25,205 nucleotides of DNA from Comamonadaceae bacterium UBA2334 (GTDB lineage: Bacteria > Pseudomonadota > Gammaproteobacteria > Burkholderiales > Burkholderiaceae_C). Every line of letters begins with the position of its first letter. Positions within the stretch are counted from its first letter, which is position 1. A program made the position numbers and the translations under genes. Positions 1 through 7,294 of the stretch are shown here, one piece after another. The DNA is taken from NCBI GenBank assembly GCA_002344885.1, contig DDUQ01000145.1, positions 434 to 25,638 of the forward strand, written 5' to 3'. Under the pieces are notes generated by a model. The model searched no databases, had not been told where the DNA came from, and saw only the letters and a list, made by a program, of their open reading frames with translations.

Positions 1-768
1 CTCGGTCTCCCAGGCGTCGGCCAGCGCGGCCGCGGTGTAGTCCATGCACTCGCGTGGCGGACGGCCGATCACGTCGTTGAACAGCTTCTTGGTCGAGGCG
101 ATCGAGGCGGCCGGCAGCGCCAGGATCAGCGCCAGTTCTTCTTCCACCGCGCTGTCCAGTTCCTCGGGCTCGACGACGCGGTCGACGAGGCCGATGCGCT
201 CGGCCTGCGCCGCGTCGATGAACTTGGCCGTCAGGCCGTAGCGGCGCGCCCGCGCCAGCCCCAGACGGCGCGCCACATAGGGGCCGATGTTGGCCGGCAG
301 CAGGCCGAGCTTGGCCTCGGTGAGCGAGAAGCGCGCGGTGCTGGAGGCCACGGTCACGTCGCAGATGCAGGTCATGCCGAAGCCGCCGCCGGTGGCCGGG
401 CCGTTGATGCGCCCGACCACCACCTTGGGCAGCGTGTCGAACTCGTAGAACAGCTCGGCCAGCACGCGCGACTCGGCCACGCGCTCGGCCCGGCTCTGCT
501 CGAGCACGGTCTGCATCCAGTTCAGGTCGCCACCGGCGCAGAAGGCCTTGCCCTCGCCCGTCAGCACCACCGCGCCCACCGTGGGGTCGGCGGCAGCGGC
601 TTGCAACGCGGCTTTGACGCCCAGGTAAAACTCGATGGTGAGCGCGTTTCGCGCGGCCACGTTGTTGTTGGACAGGACCAGCACGGCCCCGTCGCAGCGG
701 GTCAGCAGAGCGTCGGACACAGCGAGCGTGGGGGTGGTCTGGGCGGTCATGGTGGACACGTCAGTCAT
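1..768 (-). CDS. Enoyl-CoA hydratase/isomerase (crotonase family), 3' end beyond window
   Basis: The reading frame is open from ATG at 768 to base 1 (256 codons), so the C-terminal ~10-20 residues are missing. Family features seen: oxyanion-hole motif CAGGDL at residues ~77-82, the NGPATGGGFGM segment at ~123-132, and TEAKLGLLPA at ~150-159. Glu151 aligns with the second catalytic Glu of classical enoyl-CoA hydratases. The first catalytic Glu position is Gly131, as in some methylglutaconyl-CoA (LiuC-type) hydratases, so the exact substrate is uncertain. It begins 6 nt after the stop of the upstream acyl-CoA dehydrogenase, so it is the third intact gene of a minus-strand beta-oxidation operon and would hydrate the enoyl-CoA made by those dehydrogenases. 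An alternative ATG is at 750. Neither start has a strong Shine-Dalgarno sequence. Confidence 0.88.
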   Translation of the reverse strand, partial: MTDVSTMTAQTTPTLAVSDALLTRCDGAVLVLSNNNVAARNALTIEFYLGVKAALQAAAADPTVGAVVLTGEGKAFCAGGDLNWMQTVLEQSRAERVAESRVLAELFYEFDTLPKVVVGRINGPATGGGFGMTCICDVTVASSTARFSLTEAKLGLLPANIGPYVARRLGLARARRYGLTAKFIDAAQAERIGLVDRVVEPEELDSAVEEELALILALPAASIASTKKLFNDVIGRPPRECMDYTAAALADAWETE

Positions 769-774
769 GGTGGT

Positions 775-1932
775 TCAGGCCTCGGCCATGTCGACATCGA
801 CGGCATGGCCCAGCGCGATGAAGCGCGCCAGGTGGTGGTCTTCGTCGCCAAACTGGTGGTCGATCATCACCAGCCGTTTGGCGTAGTGCGACAGTGGCAG
901 CTCCCAGGTCATGCCGATGCCGCCGTGCATTTGTATGCTTTCTTCGGCCACCAGCGTGCCGATGCGGCCCACGCTGTATTTGGCGGCTGACAGCGCTTTT
1001 TCACGGGTGATGCGGTCGGTCTCGTCCACCGCCGCCGCGGCATTGATGACCGCCGAGCGGGCCTGTTCCACCTCCAGCAGCAGGTCGGCCATGCGGTGTT
1101 GCAGCGCCTGGAAGCTGCCAATGGGCACGCCGAACTGCTTGCGGGTGCGCAGGTACTCCAGCGTCTGGTCCTTGGCCACGTCCATAGCCCCCAGGCTCTC
1201 GGACGCCAGCGCCAGCAAGGCATAGCCGCTGATGCGTTCCAGCACGGCCAGGCCTTGGCCCTCGGTGCCCAACAGCGCGTCGGCACCCACGGCCACGTGG
1301 GCCAACGTCAGCTCTGCCGTGCGGCCCCCGTCGATGCGGCCATTGCCGCGCTTGGACAGCCCCACCGCCGTGCCCGGCACCAGGAACAGGCTGATGCCGT
1401 CGTCGTCCTGCGTGCTTCCGGAGGTCCGGGCCGACACCAACAGCAGGTCGGCGGAATCGCCCACGGGCACCACGGCCTTGGTGCCATTCAGCACCCAGCC
1501 CGTGGCCGAGCGCTGGGCCGTGGTGGCCACATGGCTCGGCTCGTAATGGCTGCCGGGTTCGTCGTGCGCCAGCGCGGCCACTGTGCTGCCGGCCATGATG
1601 ACCTCCAAGTGCGCCCGCTGCGCCTCGGTACCCGCAGCCACCAGCGCCTGCCCCACCACCAGCGCGCCCAGCAGAGGCTCGACCGCGAGGTTGCGGCCCA
1701 GGCATTCGAACACCACGCTCACGTCAAAACCCGTGCCGCCAAAGCCGCCCGCGTCTTCCGGGAACAGCGCGCCAATGGCCCCCAGCTCGCCCAGACCTGC
1801 ATACAAGGTTTTTGAATAACCAAAAATGCCTTCAGCGCTTGCATGGCGTCGTTCAATGCTATTGTTTTCTAAAAGATAGCGATTCAGAGAATCCGCCAGC
1901 ATGCGGCGGTCTTCGGTGTGTTGGAAGTTCAT
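775..1932 (-). CDS. pimD: Acyl-CoA dehydrogenase, pimeloyl-CoA dehydrogenase small-subunit (PimD) type
   Basis: This 385-residue flavoprotein of the acyl-CoA dehydrogenase family would introduce the alpha-beta double bond into an acyl- or dicarboxyl-CoA. The C-terminal half carries the family pattern RTRKQFGVPIGSFQALQHRMAD (about residues 266-287) and the MHGGIGMTWELPLSHYAKR stretch typical of PimD-like small subunits. I chose ATG 1932 (MNFQHTEDRRM) because a GAGG ribosome-binding site sits 8 nt upstream; the frame extends upstream to 1953, overlapping the previous gene. The gap to the upstream dehydrogenase is 10 nt, and the pair probably forms a two-subunit enzyme. Residues ~22-38 are encoded by unusually AT-rich DNA that matches a repeat found elsewhere in the window (see findings). 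Family assignment is firm; the pimeloyl-CoA substrate is inferred from pairing and similarity. Confidence 0.85.
   Translation of the reverse strand: MNFQHTEDRRMLADSLNRYLLENNSIERRHASAEGIFGYSKTLYAGLGELGAIGALFPEDAGGFGGTGFDVSVVFECLGRNLAVEPLLGALVVGQALVAAGTEAQRAHLEVIMAGSTVAALAHDEPGSHYEPSHVATTAQRSATGWVLNGTKAVVPVGDSADLLLVSARTSGSTQDDDGISLFLVPGTAVGLSKRGNGRIDGGRTAELTLAHVAVGADALLGTEGQGLAVLERISGYALLALASESLGAMDVAKDQTLEYLRTRKQFGVPIGSFQALQHRMADLLLEVEQARSAVINAAAAVDETDRITREKALSAAKYSVGRIGTLVAEESIQMHGGIGMTWELPLSHYAKRLVMIDHQFGDEDHHLARFIALGHAVDVDMAEA
1820..1868 (-). repeat. Copy 2 of a ~50-bp dispersed element, inside an acyl-CoA dehydrogenase gene
   Basis: Read on the minus strand, this stretch has ATAGCATTGAAC, then GCAAGCGCTGAAGGCATTTTT, the same order and spacing as the intergenic copies at 7186-7236, 16727-16777 and 23836-23889. 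It is AT-rich against GC-rich surroundings and encodes residues ~22-38 of the dehydrogenase without breaking the frame. The GCGCTGAAGGCA core is identical to the copy at 7186-7236. Confidence 0.5.
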
Positions 1933-1942
1933 CGAGACAGCC

Positions 1943-3151
1943 TCACAAGCCAAGAATCATCTTGGAGATGATGTTTTTCTGGATTTCGTTGGACCCACCG
2001 AAGATCGACAGCTTGCGGTAGTTGAAGTAATTGGCCGCGGCGGTGGCAGCCTCAGGCTCGCCCAAAGGCGGTTCGGCATAGCCTTCGTACTGCGCAGCTT
2101 CCACAAACGGAATGGCGTTAGGCCCCATGGCGCGGCGGATGAGCGACAGAATTTCCTGCCGGATTTCGGTGCCCCGAATTTTCAGCATGGAGCTTTCGGC
2201 CCCCGGCACGCCACCGCCAGCCACAGCAGCAATGACGCGCAGATTGGTGGTTTTCATGTTTTCCAGGTCGATTTCCACGCGGGCCATGCGGGCGGCAAAC
2301 AGCGGGTCCTGAGCCAGCGGCTGGCCGTTCTTCAACACGCGGGCGGCAATGACCTTGAGCTTGGCCAGCGCGGCCACGCAAAAGCCCACGCCCGCAATGC
2401 CGGTGCGCTCATAGGTCAGCAGGAATTTGGCGTAGGTCCAGCCCTTGTTTTCTTCACCCACCAGGTTTTCGGCGGGCACCTTCACGTCGGTGAAAAACAC
2501 CTCGTTCACCTCATGGTCGCCATCCAGCGTGCGGATGGGGCGCAGCTCCACGCCGGGGCTGTTCATGTCCACTAGCAAGAAGCTGATGCCCGACTGGGCC
2601 TTGGCTTCGCGGTCGGTGCGCACCAGGCAGAAGATCATGTTGGCGTGCTGGCCCTGGGTGGTCCAGGTCTTCTGGCCGTTGACGATGTAGTGGTCACCGG
2701 TTTCGTCGGTGACGCGAACTGCCGTGGTTTTGACCGACGCCAGGTCAGACCCCGCGCCGGGCTCGGAGTAGCCCTGGCACCACCAGTCCTCCCCGCTCAG
2801 GATGCGGGGCAGCCAGTAGGCCTTTTGCTGCTCGTTGCCGTATTTGATGAGCACCGGGCCCAGCATGTTCACGCCAAAGGGCACGATGCGTGGGCCACCG
2901 GCCAGCGCGCACTCGGTGTCGAAAATGAATTTTTCCACCGCGCCCCAGCCTGGGCCGCCATGGGCCTTGGGCCAGTGGTTGGCCAGCCAGCCTTGCGCGT
3001 TGAGGATGGCATGCCATTCCTCCTGATCGGCCTTCGACAGGCGTTGCCCAGCCTTCACCTTGTGGGCAATGCGGGCAGGCAGTTTGTTGTGCAGGAACGC
3101 GCGCACGTCGTCGCGGAAGGCCAGTTCCTGCGGGGTGAATTGAAGGTCCAT
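1943..3151 (-). CDS. pimC: Acyl-CoA dehydrogenase, pimeloyl-CoA dehydrogenase large-subunit (PimC) type
   Basis: This is a 402-residue acyl-CoA dehydrogenase. Seen: N-terminal helical domain (MDLQFTPQELAFRDDVRAFL), the middle-domain FAD/substrate loop CQGYSEPGAGSDLASVKT (about residues 120-140), the NGQKTWTTQGQHANMI strand, and a C-terminal end FGGSNEIQKNIISKMILGL, which is the usual family terminus. ATG 3151 was chosen because AGGAG lies 8 nt upstream; the frame is open to 3196 but without support. It is followed after 10 nt by the PimD-like subunit. In known pim clusters PimC and PimD act together on medium-chain dicarboxyl-CoA; here that role is inferred. It is the first complete gene of the operon, lying behind a truncated pimF/fadB-like remnant. 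Confidence 0.87.
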   Translation of the reverse strand: MDLQFTPQELAFRDDVRAFLHNKLPARIAHKVKAGQRLSKADQEEWHAILNAQGWLANHWPKAHGGPGWGAVEKFIFDTECALAGGPRIVPFGVNMLGPVLIKYGNEQQKAYWLPRILSGEDWWCQGYSEPGAGSDLASVKTTAVRVTDETGDHYIVNGQKTWTTQGQHANMIFCLVRTDREAKAQSGISFLLVDMNSPGVELRPIRTLDGDHEVNEVFFTDVKVPAENLVGEENKGWTYAKFLLTYERTGIAGVGFCVAALAKLKVIAARVLKNGQPLAQDPLFAARMARVEIDLENMKTTNLRVIAAVAGGGVPGAESSMLKIRGTEIRQEILSLIRRAMGPNAIPFVEAAQYEGYAEPPLGEPEAATAAANYFNYRKLSIFGGSNEIQKNIISKMILGL

Positions 3152-3219
3152 CCGGGTGACTCCTGGGGAAGGTCTGGTGTGCCACACGTGGGGCACAGGG
3201 CTGAATCTGGCTGGCGCGC

Positions 3220-3384
3220 TCAGCCGTGCATCTGGTTGAGGCTGTCGAAGTTCTTGCCTGCGGCCAACAGCCCCTGGCGCACGGCGGCGCTCAGGGCGTT
3301 GACGGGTGGGTTGTTGACGGTGATGACCAACACGTGGTCGTGCCGTTGGGTGGTCACTGCGGGTGACTGCGCTTCATTCGCCAT
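3220..3384 (-). pseudogene. 5' remnant of a FadB/PimF-like enoyl-CoA hydratase/3-hydroxyacyl-CoA dehydrogenase
   Basis: The 54-codon frame starts at ATG 3384 with a good ribosome-binding site (GGAG, 8 nt upstream). After a short leader it reads HVLVITVNNPPVNALSAAVRQGLL, the characteristic N-terminal beta-strand and NPPVNAL segment of bifunctional hydratase/dehydrogenases of the FadB/FadJ/PimF kind, which are normally ~700 residues. The similarity then ends, and 11 unrelated residues (KNFDSLNQMHG) lead to TGA at 3220. The remaining 68 nt before pimC hold no continuation. The simplest reading is a deletion that kept the promoter, the RBS and ~40 codons and joined them in front of pimC. It could still be translated as a leader peptide; no function is claimed for it. 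Confidence 0.72.
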
Positions 3385-3462
3385 GCCTGTGTCTCCGGAA
3401 ATGCTGTTTTGTTGCCGCCACATTCTTTGGGAGGGCCGAAATTTTTACAATCCCAAAAAATG

Positions 3463-3477
3463 TTGACAAACTGTCAA
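3463..3477. promoter_or_regulatory. Palindrome TTGACA-AAC-TGTCAA in the divergent LysR / acyl-CoA operon region
   Basis: This is a perfect 6-3-6 inverted repeat lying 42 nt before the LysR start (3519) and ~80 nt before the remnant start on the other strand (3384). A further TTGACA lies at 3485-3490. Each arm resembles a -35 box on its own strand, but no convincing -10 is seen at 16-18 bp for either direction. The location between a LysR gene and its divergent operon makes it a candidate regulator-binding site, perhaps overlapping a promoter. Confidence 0.45.
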
Positions 3478-3518
3478 GCACGATTTGACACACAACCCCT
3501 CTGCCTTGCCCTGCGACC

Positions 3519-4418
3519 ATGAGCCTTGACCTGTCTTCCCTGACCCTGCTGGTGGACATCATCGACGCGGGCAACCTGAGCCAGGCGGCCCGCAAACTGA
3601 AAATGACGCGGGCCAATGTCAGCTACCACCTGAGCCAGTTGGAAAAGGCGGTGGGGTTGCAACTGGTGCACCGCACCACCCGCCGGGTGGAGCCCACCGA
3701 AGTGGGGTGGCGGCTGTACGAGCACGGGCGCACCATCAGCAACGAAATCGTCGCGGCCCGAGAGACCATCGGCAGCCTGGGGCAGGGGCTGCAAGGGCGG
3801 GTGGGCATCAGCATGCCCAGCGGATTCGGGCAGATGGTGATGTCGCACTGGCTGATCGAGTTCAAGGGCCTGTACCCCGGCATCGTGCTGGATGTGGTGT
3901 TCGAAAACCGCGTGGAAAACCTGCGCGACGAGGTGGACATTGCCATCCGCATCCTGCCCGAACCCCCACCCCAACTGGTGGCACGCGAGCTGGGCACCGT
4001 GCGCTATTTGGCGTGCGCGTCCAGGGGCTACGCCGACACCCACGGCCTGCCGACCGAGCTGGCGCAGCTGCGCACACTGCCGCTGATCACCGCCAACGTC
4101 GTGGGGAGGCAGCTGTCTTTGCGCGGCTACAAAGGGGCTGACCGGCAGGAGGTGCTGCTGGCCCCCTCGCTGATTTCAGACCACTACCCCTTCCTGCGCC
4201 AGGGCATCCTGGCGGGCCTGGGCATCGGGCTGGTGCCAGACTATGTGGTACAGGACGTGATCGCCAGTGGCGAAGTGGTGACGGCGCTGGACGACTACCG
4301 CCTGAGCATTTTCGGCACCCACATGTACCTGCTGTACCTGCCCAACCGGCGGCAAACGCGTGCGGTGCGCACCTGCATCGACTTTCTGCTGGCCAAGGCC
4401 AGTGTGACGGCGGGTTGA
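3519..4418 (+). CDS. LysR-family transcriptional regulator
   Basis: This 299-residue protein has the standard LysR architecture. The N-terminal winged helix-turn-helix (about residues 5-62) includes GNLSQAARKLKMTRANVSYHLSQLEKAVG followed by HRTTRRVEPTEVG; the C-terminal substrate-binding domain spans about residues 90-295. It is divergent from the beta-oxidation operon and shares its ~130-bp promoter region, so it is probably the activator or repressor of that operon and of itself, with an acyl-CoA-related ligand as a guess. ATG 3519 fits the family N-terminus, although no clear Shine-Dalgarno sequence precedes it. The effector cannot be read from sequence. Confidence 0.9.
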   Translation: MSLDLSSLTLLVDIIDAGNLSQAARKLKMTRANVSYHLSQLEKAVGLQLVHRTTRRVEPTEVGWRLYEHGRTISNEIVAARETIGSLGQGLQGRVGISMPSGFGQMVMSHWLIEFKGLYPGIVLDVVFENRVENLRDEVDIAIRILPEPPPQLVARELGTVRYLACASRGYADTHGLPTELAQLRTLPLITANVVGRQLSLRGYKGADRQEVLLAPSLISDHYPFLRQGILAGLGIGLVPDYVVQDVIASGEVVTALDDYRLSIFGTHMYLLYLPNRRQTRAVRTCIDFLLAKASVTAG

Positions 4419-4618
4419 CTGCGTCCGCTGCTGTCGACTTTGTGGGAGTGTGCTGATCGGTTGTGGACGCCGTTCGGCGTTGCGGGCGATGATGCTGATG
4501 CAATGTGGTCAGGTTCTCAGGCCAATCGTCGGTTGTGCAGCGGTTGCTGCCTTTGATACAGCACTGCGGTGCTGACCGCTGTTTAGACACCACACGACAT
4601 TCAACGACCTGCTGATGG

Positions 4619-5281
4619 TTATCCCTCTCGGGACCCGCCTTCTGACTTTGTCAACTCACGCAGCACAAGGTCAGACAAGATCTGGATCGGGGCATGCGAC
4701 GTACGCTTCAGGCCCTCGACGGTCCCCAAGCGATCCTGTTCGTCCTCATCCTGGCTGACCTTGAGGCGCCCCTCCAACCGCTCGATCGTGATTTCAATAC
4801 CCACCACCGCTCGCAGCATCTGGTCGATGTAATCGGATGGCGCGTCCGACACCTTCCATCGCATATCGCGCCGAGACTCCTGGGCATCGGTCAACCTGTT
4901 GATCACGTCAAGGATCCATTCGGTGTCTTCAATGGCGCGAGCCATGCCGTGCGCATGAACCGTCACATAGTTCCAAGTCGGGACGACTTTGCCATGTTGA
5001 TGCTTGCCTGGGTACCAAGATGGCGTGATGTAGGCGTTTGGCCCCATGAACATCACCACCGAAGGCGCGCCAATGGCCAGTTCACGCCAGACGGGGTTGG
5101 CACGGGACACATGCCCCTGTAGGCGTCCATACGGTCCGAGCTGCACATCCAGCACAAAGGGAATGTGGTTGGCCATCAGTTGGTTCTGAGCCGTGCACAC
5201 CCAAGCCCCCAGCGGGTGGTCGGCGATGTGAGCGCGCATCGCTGCAATGTCGGTCAGCGCGTGGTACTTCGGCGTGTACAT
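4619..5281 (-). CDS. PaiB-like FMN-binding negative transcriptional regulator
   Basis: This 220-residue protein belongs to the FMN-binding split-barrel PaiB family. Diagnostic segments seen are the N-terminus MYTPKYHALTD, the MANHIPFVLD strand, and YITPSWYPGKHQHGKVVPTWNY (about residues 106-127) in the middle. The start at 5281 is decided by a near-consensus AGGAGG 5 nt upstream, which overlaps the stop codon of the upstream exporter gene; the open frame up to 5473 lies inside that gene and is not used. Family members are described as negative regulators (Bacillus PaiB) or flavin-binding proteins. Here tight coupling to a LysE/ArgO-type exporter suggests a role linked to amino-acid or amine stress, which is inference. 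Confidence 0.85.
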   Translation of the reverse strand: MYTPKYHALTDIAAMRAHIADHPLGAWVCTAQNQLMANHIPFVLDVQLGPYGRLQGHVSRANPVWRELAIGAPSVVMFMGPNAYITPSWYPGKHQHGKVVPTWNYVTVHAHGMARAIEDTEWILDVINRLTDAQESRRDMRWKVSDAPSDYIDQMLRAVVGIEITIERLEGRLKVSQDEDEQDRLGTVEGLKRTSHAPIQILSDLVLRELTKSEGGSREG

Positions 5282-5289
5282 CTGACCTC

Positions 5290-5940
5290 CTAGAAGCCGG
5301 TGAGGGCATGGCGAACCATCAATGCGGACAACACCCACATCGTCAGTCCGATCAGGCCGTCCAGGACTTGCCAAGCTCTCGGATGGGCGAACCAGGGCGC
5401 CATCCAGCGTGCGCCAAACCCCAACAGGCTGAACCAGGTGGCACTGGCCACGGCCGCCCCGGCCACGAACCACCCCTGCAAGGGTGGGGCTTGCTGTGCG
5501 CCCATGCTGCCCACTAGCAACACGGTGTCCAAGTAAACGTGGGGGTTCAGCAGTGTGAAGGCGGCAGCTTGCGCCATGGCCGCTGCCCTCTTCAAACCCT
5601 CGCCGCCTGAAGCTACCTGCAGGCGATCAGGGTTGCGCATCCGCATCAACGCCCTCCAGCCGTACCAGGCGAGAAACGCCGCGCCGGCCAGCGCCAGGGC
5701 GCGTGCCCACTCGGGTCGGTCCCCCAGGGCCTGGGCCATGCCGAAGACGCCGGCCATGATCAGAAGCGCATCAGCAGCGGCACAAAACAGCACCACGCTG
5801 CCGACGTGCTCGCGCCGCAGTCCTTGCCTGAGCACAAAAGCGTTCTGGGCACCGATGGCGACGATCAGACCGAAGCTCAGTGCCAGTCCCTGGAAGAAGA
5901 CCGGCCAGGCGGCCGTTGAAGTGGGTGCAATGGGGTCCAT
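5290..5940 (-). CDS. argO: LysE/ArgO-family amino-acid exporter
   Basis: This is an inner-membrane protein of ~216 residues with five to six hydrophobic segments. The family hallmark FFQGLALSFGLIVAIGAQNAFVLRQGL (about residues 15-41) contains the G-A-Q-N-A-F core, and AAAFTLLNPHVYLDTVLLVG (about residues 126-145) matches the conserved LNPHVYLDT motif. It would export basic amino acids such as arginine or lysine. It is divergent from an ArgP/LysG-type LysR gene, the classical partner arrangement. ATG 5940 (MDPIAP) gives the usual family N-terminus; an upstream in-frame ATG at 5961 is possible. Neither has a strong RBS. The PaiB-like gene follows after 8 nt. Whether the substrate is lysine or arginine is unresolved. 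Confidence 0.87.
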   Translation of the reverse strand: MDPIAPTSTAAWPVFFQGLALSFGLIVAIGAQNAFVLRQGLRREHVGSVVLFCAAADALLIMAGVFGMAQALGDRPEWARALALAGAAFLAWYGWRALMRMRNPDRLQVASGGEGLKRAAAMAQAAAFTLLNPHVYLDTVLLVGSMGAQQAPPLQGWFVAGAAVASATWFSLLGFGARWMAPWFAHPRAWQVLDGLIGLTMWVLSALMVRHALTGF

Positions 5941-5974
5941 GTGCCGAGATTGCCACCGCAATGATGCTTAGACA

Positions 5975-6002
5975 AGCTACATTTACTAAATCAACATTAG
6001 CT
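5975..6002. promoter_or_regulatory. Divergent promoter/operator region between exporter and ArgP-type regulator
   Basis: The 72-bp gap 5941-6012 is AT-rich in its right half and contains an interrupted inverted repeat AGCTA (5975-5979) - 18 nt - TAGCT (5998-6002). Spaced dyads of this sort are usual for LysR binding between lysG and lysE. A TTGATT hexamer on the minus strand could serve as the exporter's -35. The call rests mainly on position. Confidence 0.35.
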
Positions 6003-6012
6003 GAACTACATC

Positions 6013-6912
6013 GTGCTGGACTACCCCTCCCTGTTTGCGCTGGCGGCCGTGGTGAGAGAGGGCAGCTTTGAGCGGGCTGCAAAGGCGTTGCACGTGACAC
6101 CGTCTGCGGTGTCCCAACGCATCCGGTTGCTGGAGGAGCGGCTGGGCTGTGCCCTGGTGGTGCGCGGACAACCCTGTTCGGCCACTGAGACAGGGCGTCG
6201 CTTGTGCCAACACATCGACCGGGTGAGTCTGCTGGAACATGAACTACAGGCGGATATGCCGTCATTTCTTCAAACGGAACCGACGCGTGTCAGTGTCCCA
6301 CTGGCCGTCAATGCCGACAGCCTGGCCACCTGGTTCACCACAGGTATTGGCGCCTTCGGGCGGGACGGACCGGTGCTGTTGCAGATCGCGGTTGACGACG
6401 AAGGCCACACCGCCGAGTGGTTGCGCAGCGGGCAGGTTCTGGCTGCCGTGACGGCCAAACAAGAACCTGCTGCCGGTTGCAACAGCCTGCCTTTGGGCGC
6501 CATGCGCTACCTGGCCGCAGCCAGCCCCACCTTTGTGGCCCGGTACTTTCCACAGGGTATCAACCCGGAGAGTCTGGCAACGGCTCCCAGCCTGATGTTC
6601 AATGCCAAGGACGAGTTACAGCAGCGGTGGGCCGAAAGGCAATGCGGGCGCACCATCCAGATGCAACGTCACACATTGCCCTCACCTCAGGCGTTTGTGA
6701 CAGCGGCGCTGGGTGGGCTCGGTTGGGCCATGCACCCAGAAGCCCTGGTGCGTGAGCATCTGGATAGCGGGGCCTTGGTTGAACTCCAGCCCAACAGTTC
6801 ACTGGACGTCCCGCTGTTTTGGCAGCACGCCCGGATGGCGTCGACACTGCTTCGCGCGCTGACGGCGGCGGTGTCTGACGCGGCGAAGAGCGGGTTGGTA
6901 CAAGGCGAATGA
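6013..6912 (+). CDS. argP: LysR-family regulator, ArgP/LysG (IciA) type
   Basis: This 299-residue protein matches the ArgP family length (~297). The N-terminus LDYPSLFALAAVVREGSFERAAKALHVTPSAVSQRIRLLEERLG is the ArgP/LysG signature helix-turn-helix (about residues 2-45), and the C-terminal effector domain covers about residues 80-290. The start codon is GTG at 6013; it aligns with the family N-terminus. ArgP/LysG activates the lysine/arginine exporter gene in response to basic amino acids, and here the divergent neighbour is exactly such an exporter, so the regulatory link is well supported by family and context. The effector preference (Arg or Lys) is not determinable. Confidence 0.88.
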   Translation: MLDYPSLFALAAVVREGSFERAAKALHVTPSAVSQRIRLLEERLGCALVVRGQPCSATETGRRLCQHIDRVSLLEHELQADMPSFLQTEPTRVSVPLAVNADSLATWFTTGIGAFGRDGPVLLQIAVDDEGHTAEWLRSGQVLAAVTAKQEPAAGCNSLPLGAMRYLAAASPTFVARYFPQGINPESLATAPSLMFNAKDELQQRWAERQCGRTIQMQRHTLPSPQAFVTAALGGLGWAMHPEALVREHLDSGALVELQPNSSLDVPLFWQHARMASTLLRALTAAVSDAAKSGLVQGE

Positions 6913-7294
6913 GGCGCCAACTTCGCATCCATTCAAAAGGCCGCTACTGCTTGGAACCCGCCGTTAAGCAACTGGCGAACAATGGCTGCTTTCAGCCTTC
7001 AAGCGACGTTCATGCCCGCAAATCAAAGGTCGCTCCTAGCTGACCGCCATCAGCCACCGACCACGTGGACACTGACAAGGCGACCGCCTGAGTGCTCACA
7101 TCCGCACCGACCGTGTCATGTCCAGCCAACACACCCGATCACTCTCAGCGGTACCGAGGCGATTTCAGGCGCATGGAACGGCAAGAAAAATATAGCTACT
7201 CACGCCCTACACAAAAGCGCTGAAGGCACTTTTCATCAATAGCCTATCGAAAATCCCTTCACCGCTTGACCGACAACGCTTTTCAGCTACGGAT
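6913..7294. other. 382-bp non-coding gap between convergent genes
   Basis: No convincing gene is seen here. One 86-codon open frame (6982-7242) has a composition and residue order unlike a real protein and no ribosome-binding site. The only recognisable structure is copy 1 of the dispersed element at 7186-7236, close to the end of phnX. The rest is sequence of no identified function. Confidence 0.6.
7186..7236 (+). repeat. Copy 1 of the ~50-bp dispersed element (convergent intergenic)
   Basis: This copy reads AAAAATATAGCTAC, then ~17 variable bases, then AAGCGCTGAAGGCACTTTT. It shares the ATAGC(A/T) head and GCGCTGAAG(G/C)CA(T/C)TTTT tail with the copies at 1820-1868 (minus), 16727-16777 (minus, more diverged) and 23836-23889 (plus). 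It lies 60 nt beyond the phnX stop, between convergent genes, so it could act as a transcription end signal. Confidence 0.55.

Noticed and set aside
4467..4480. Small hairpin ACGCC-GTTC-GGCGT after the first LysR gene
   Set aside because: Only five pairs and no T tract; too weak to call a terminator.
6930..7130. Resemblance to decayed intergenic repeats known from other proteobacteria
   Set aside because: Impression only; no second copy in this window to compare with, so no repeat boundary can be supported.
6982..7242. 86-codon open frame in the argP-phnX gap
   Set aside because: No ribosome-binding site, proline/threonine/histidine-rich residue order typical of non-coding GC-rich DNA, and it runs through the dispersed element.
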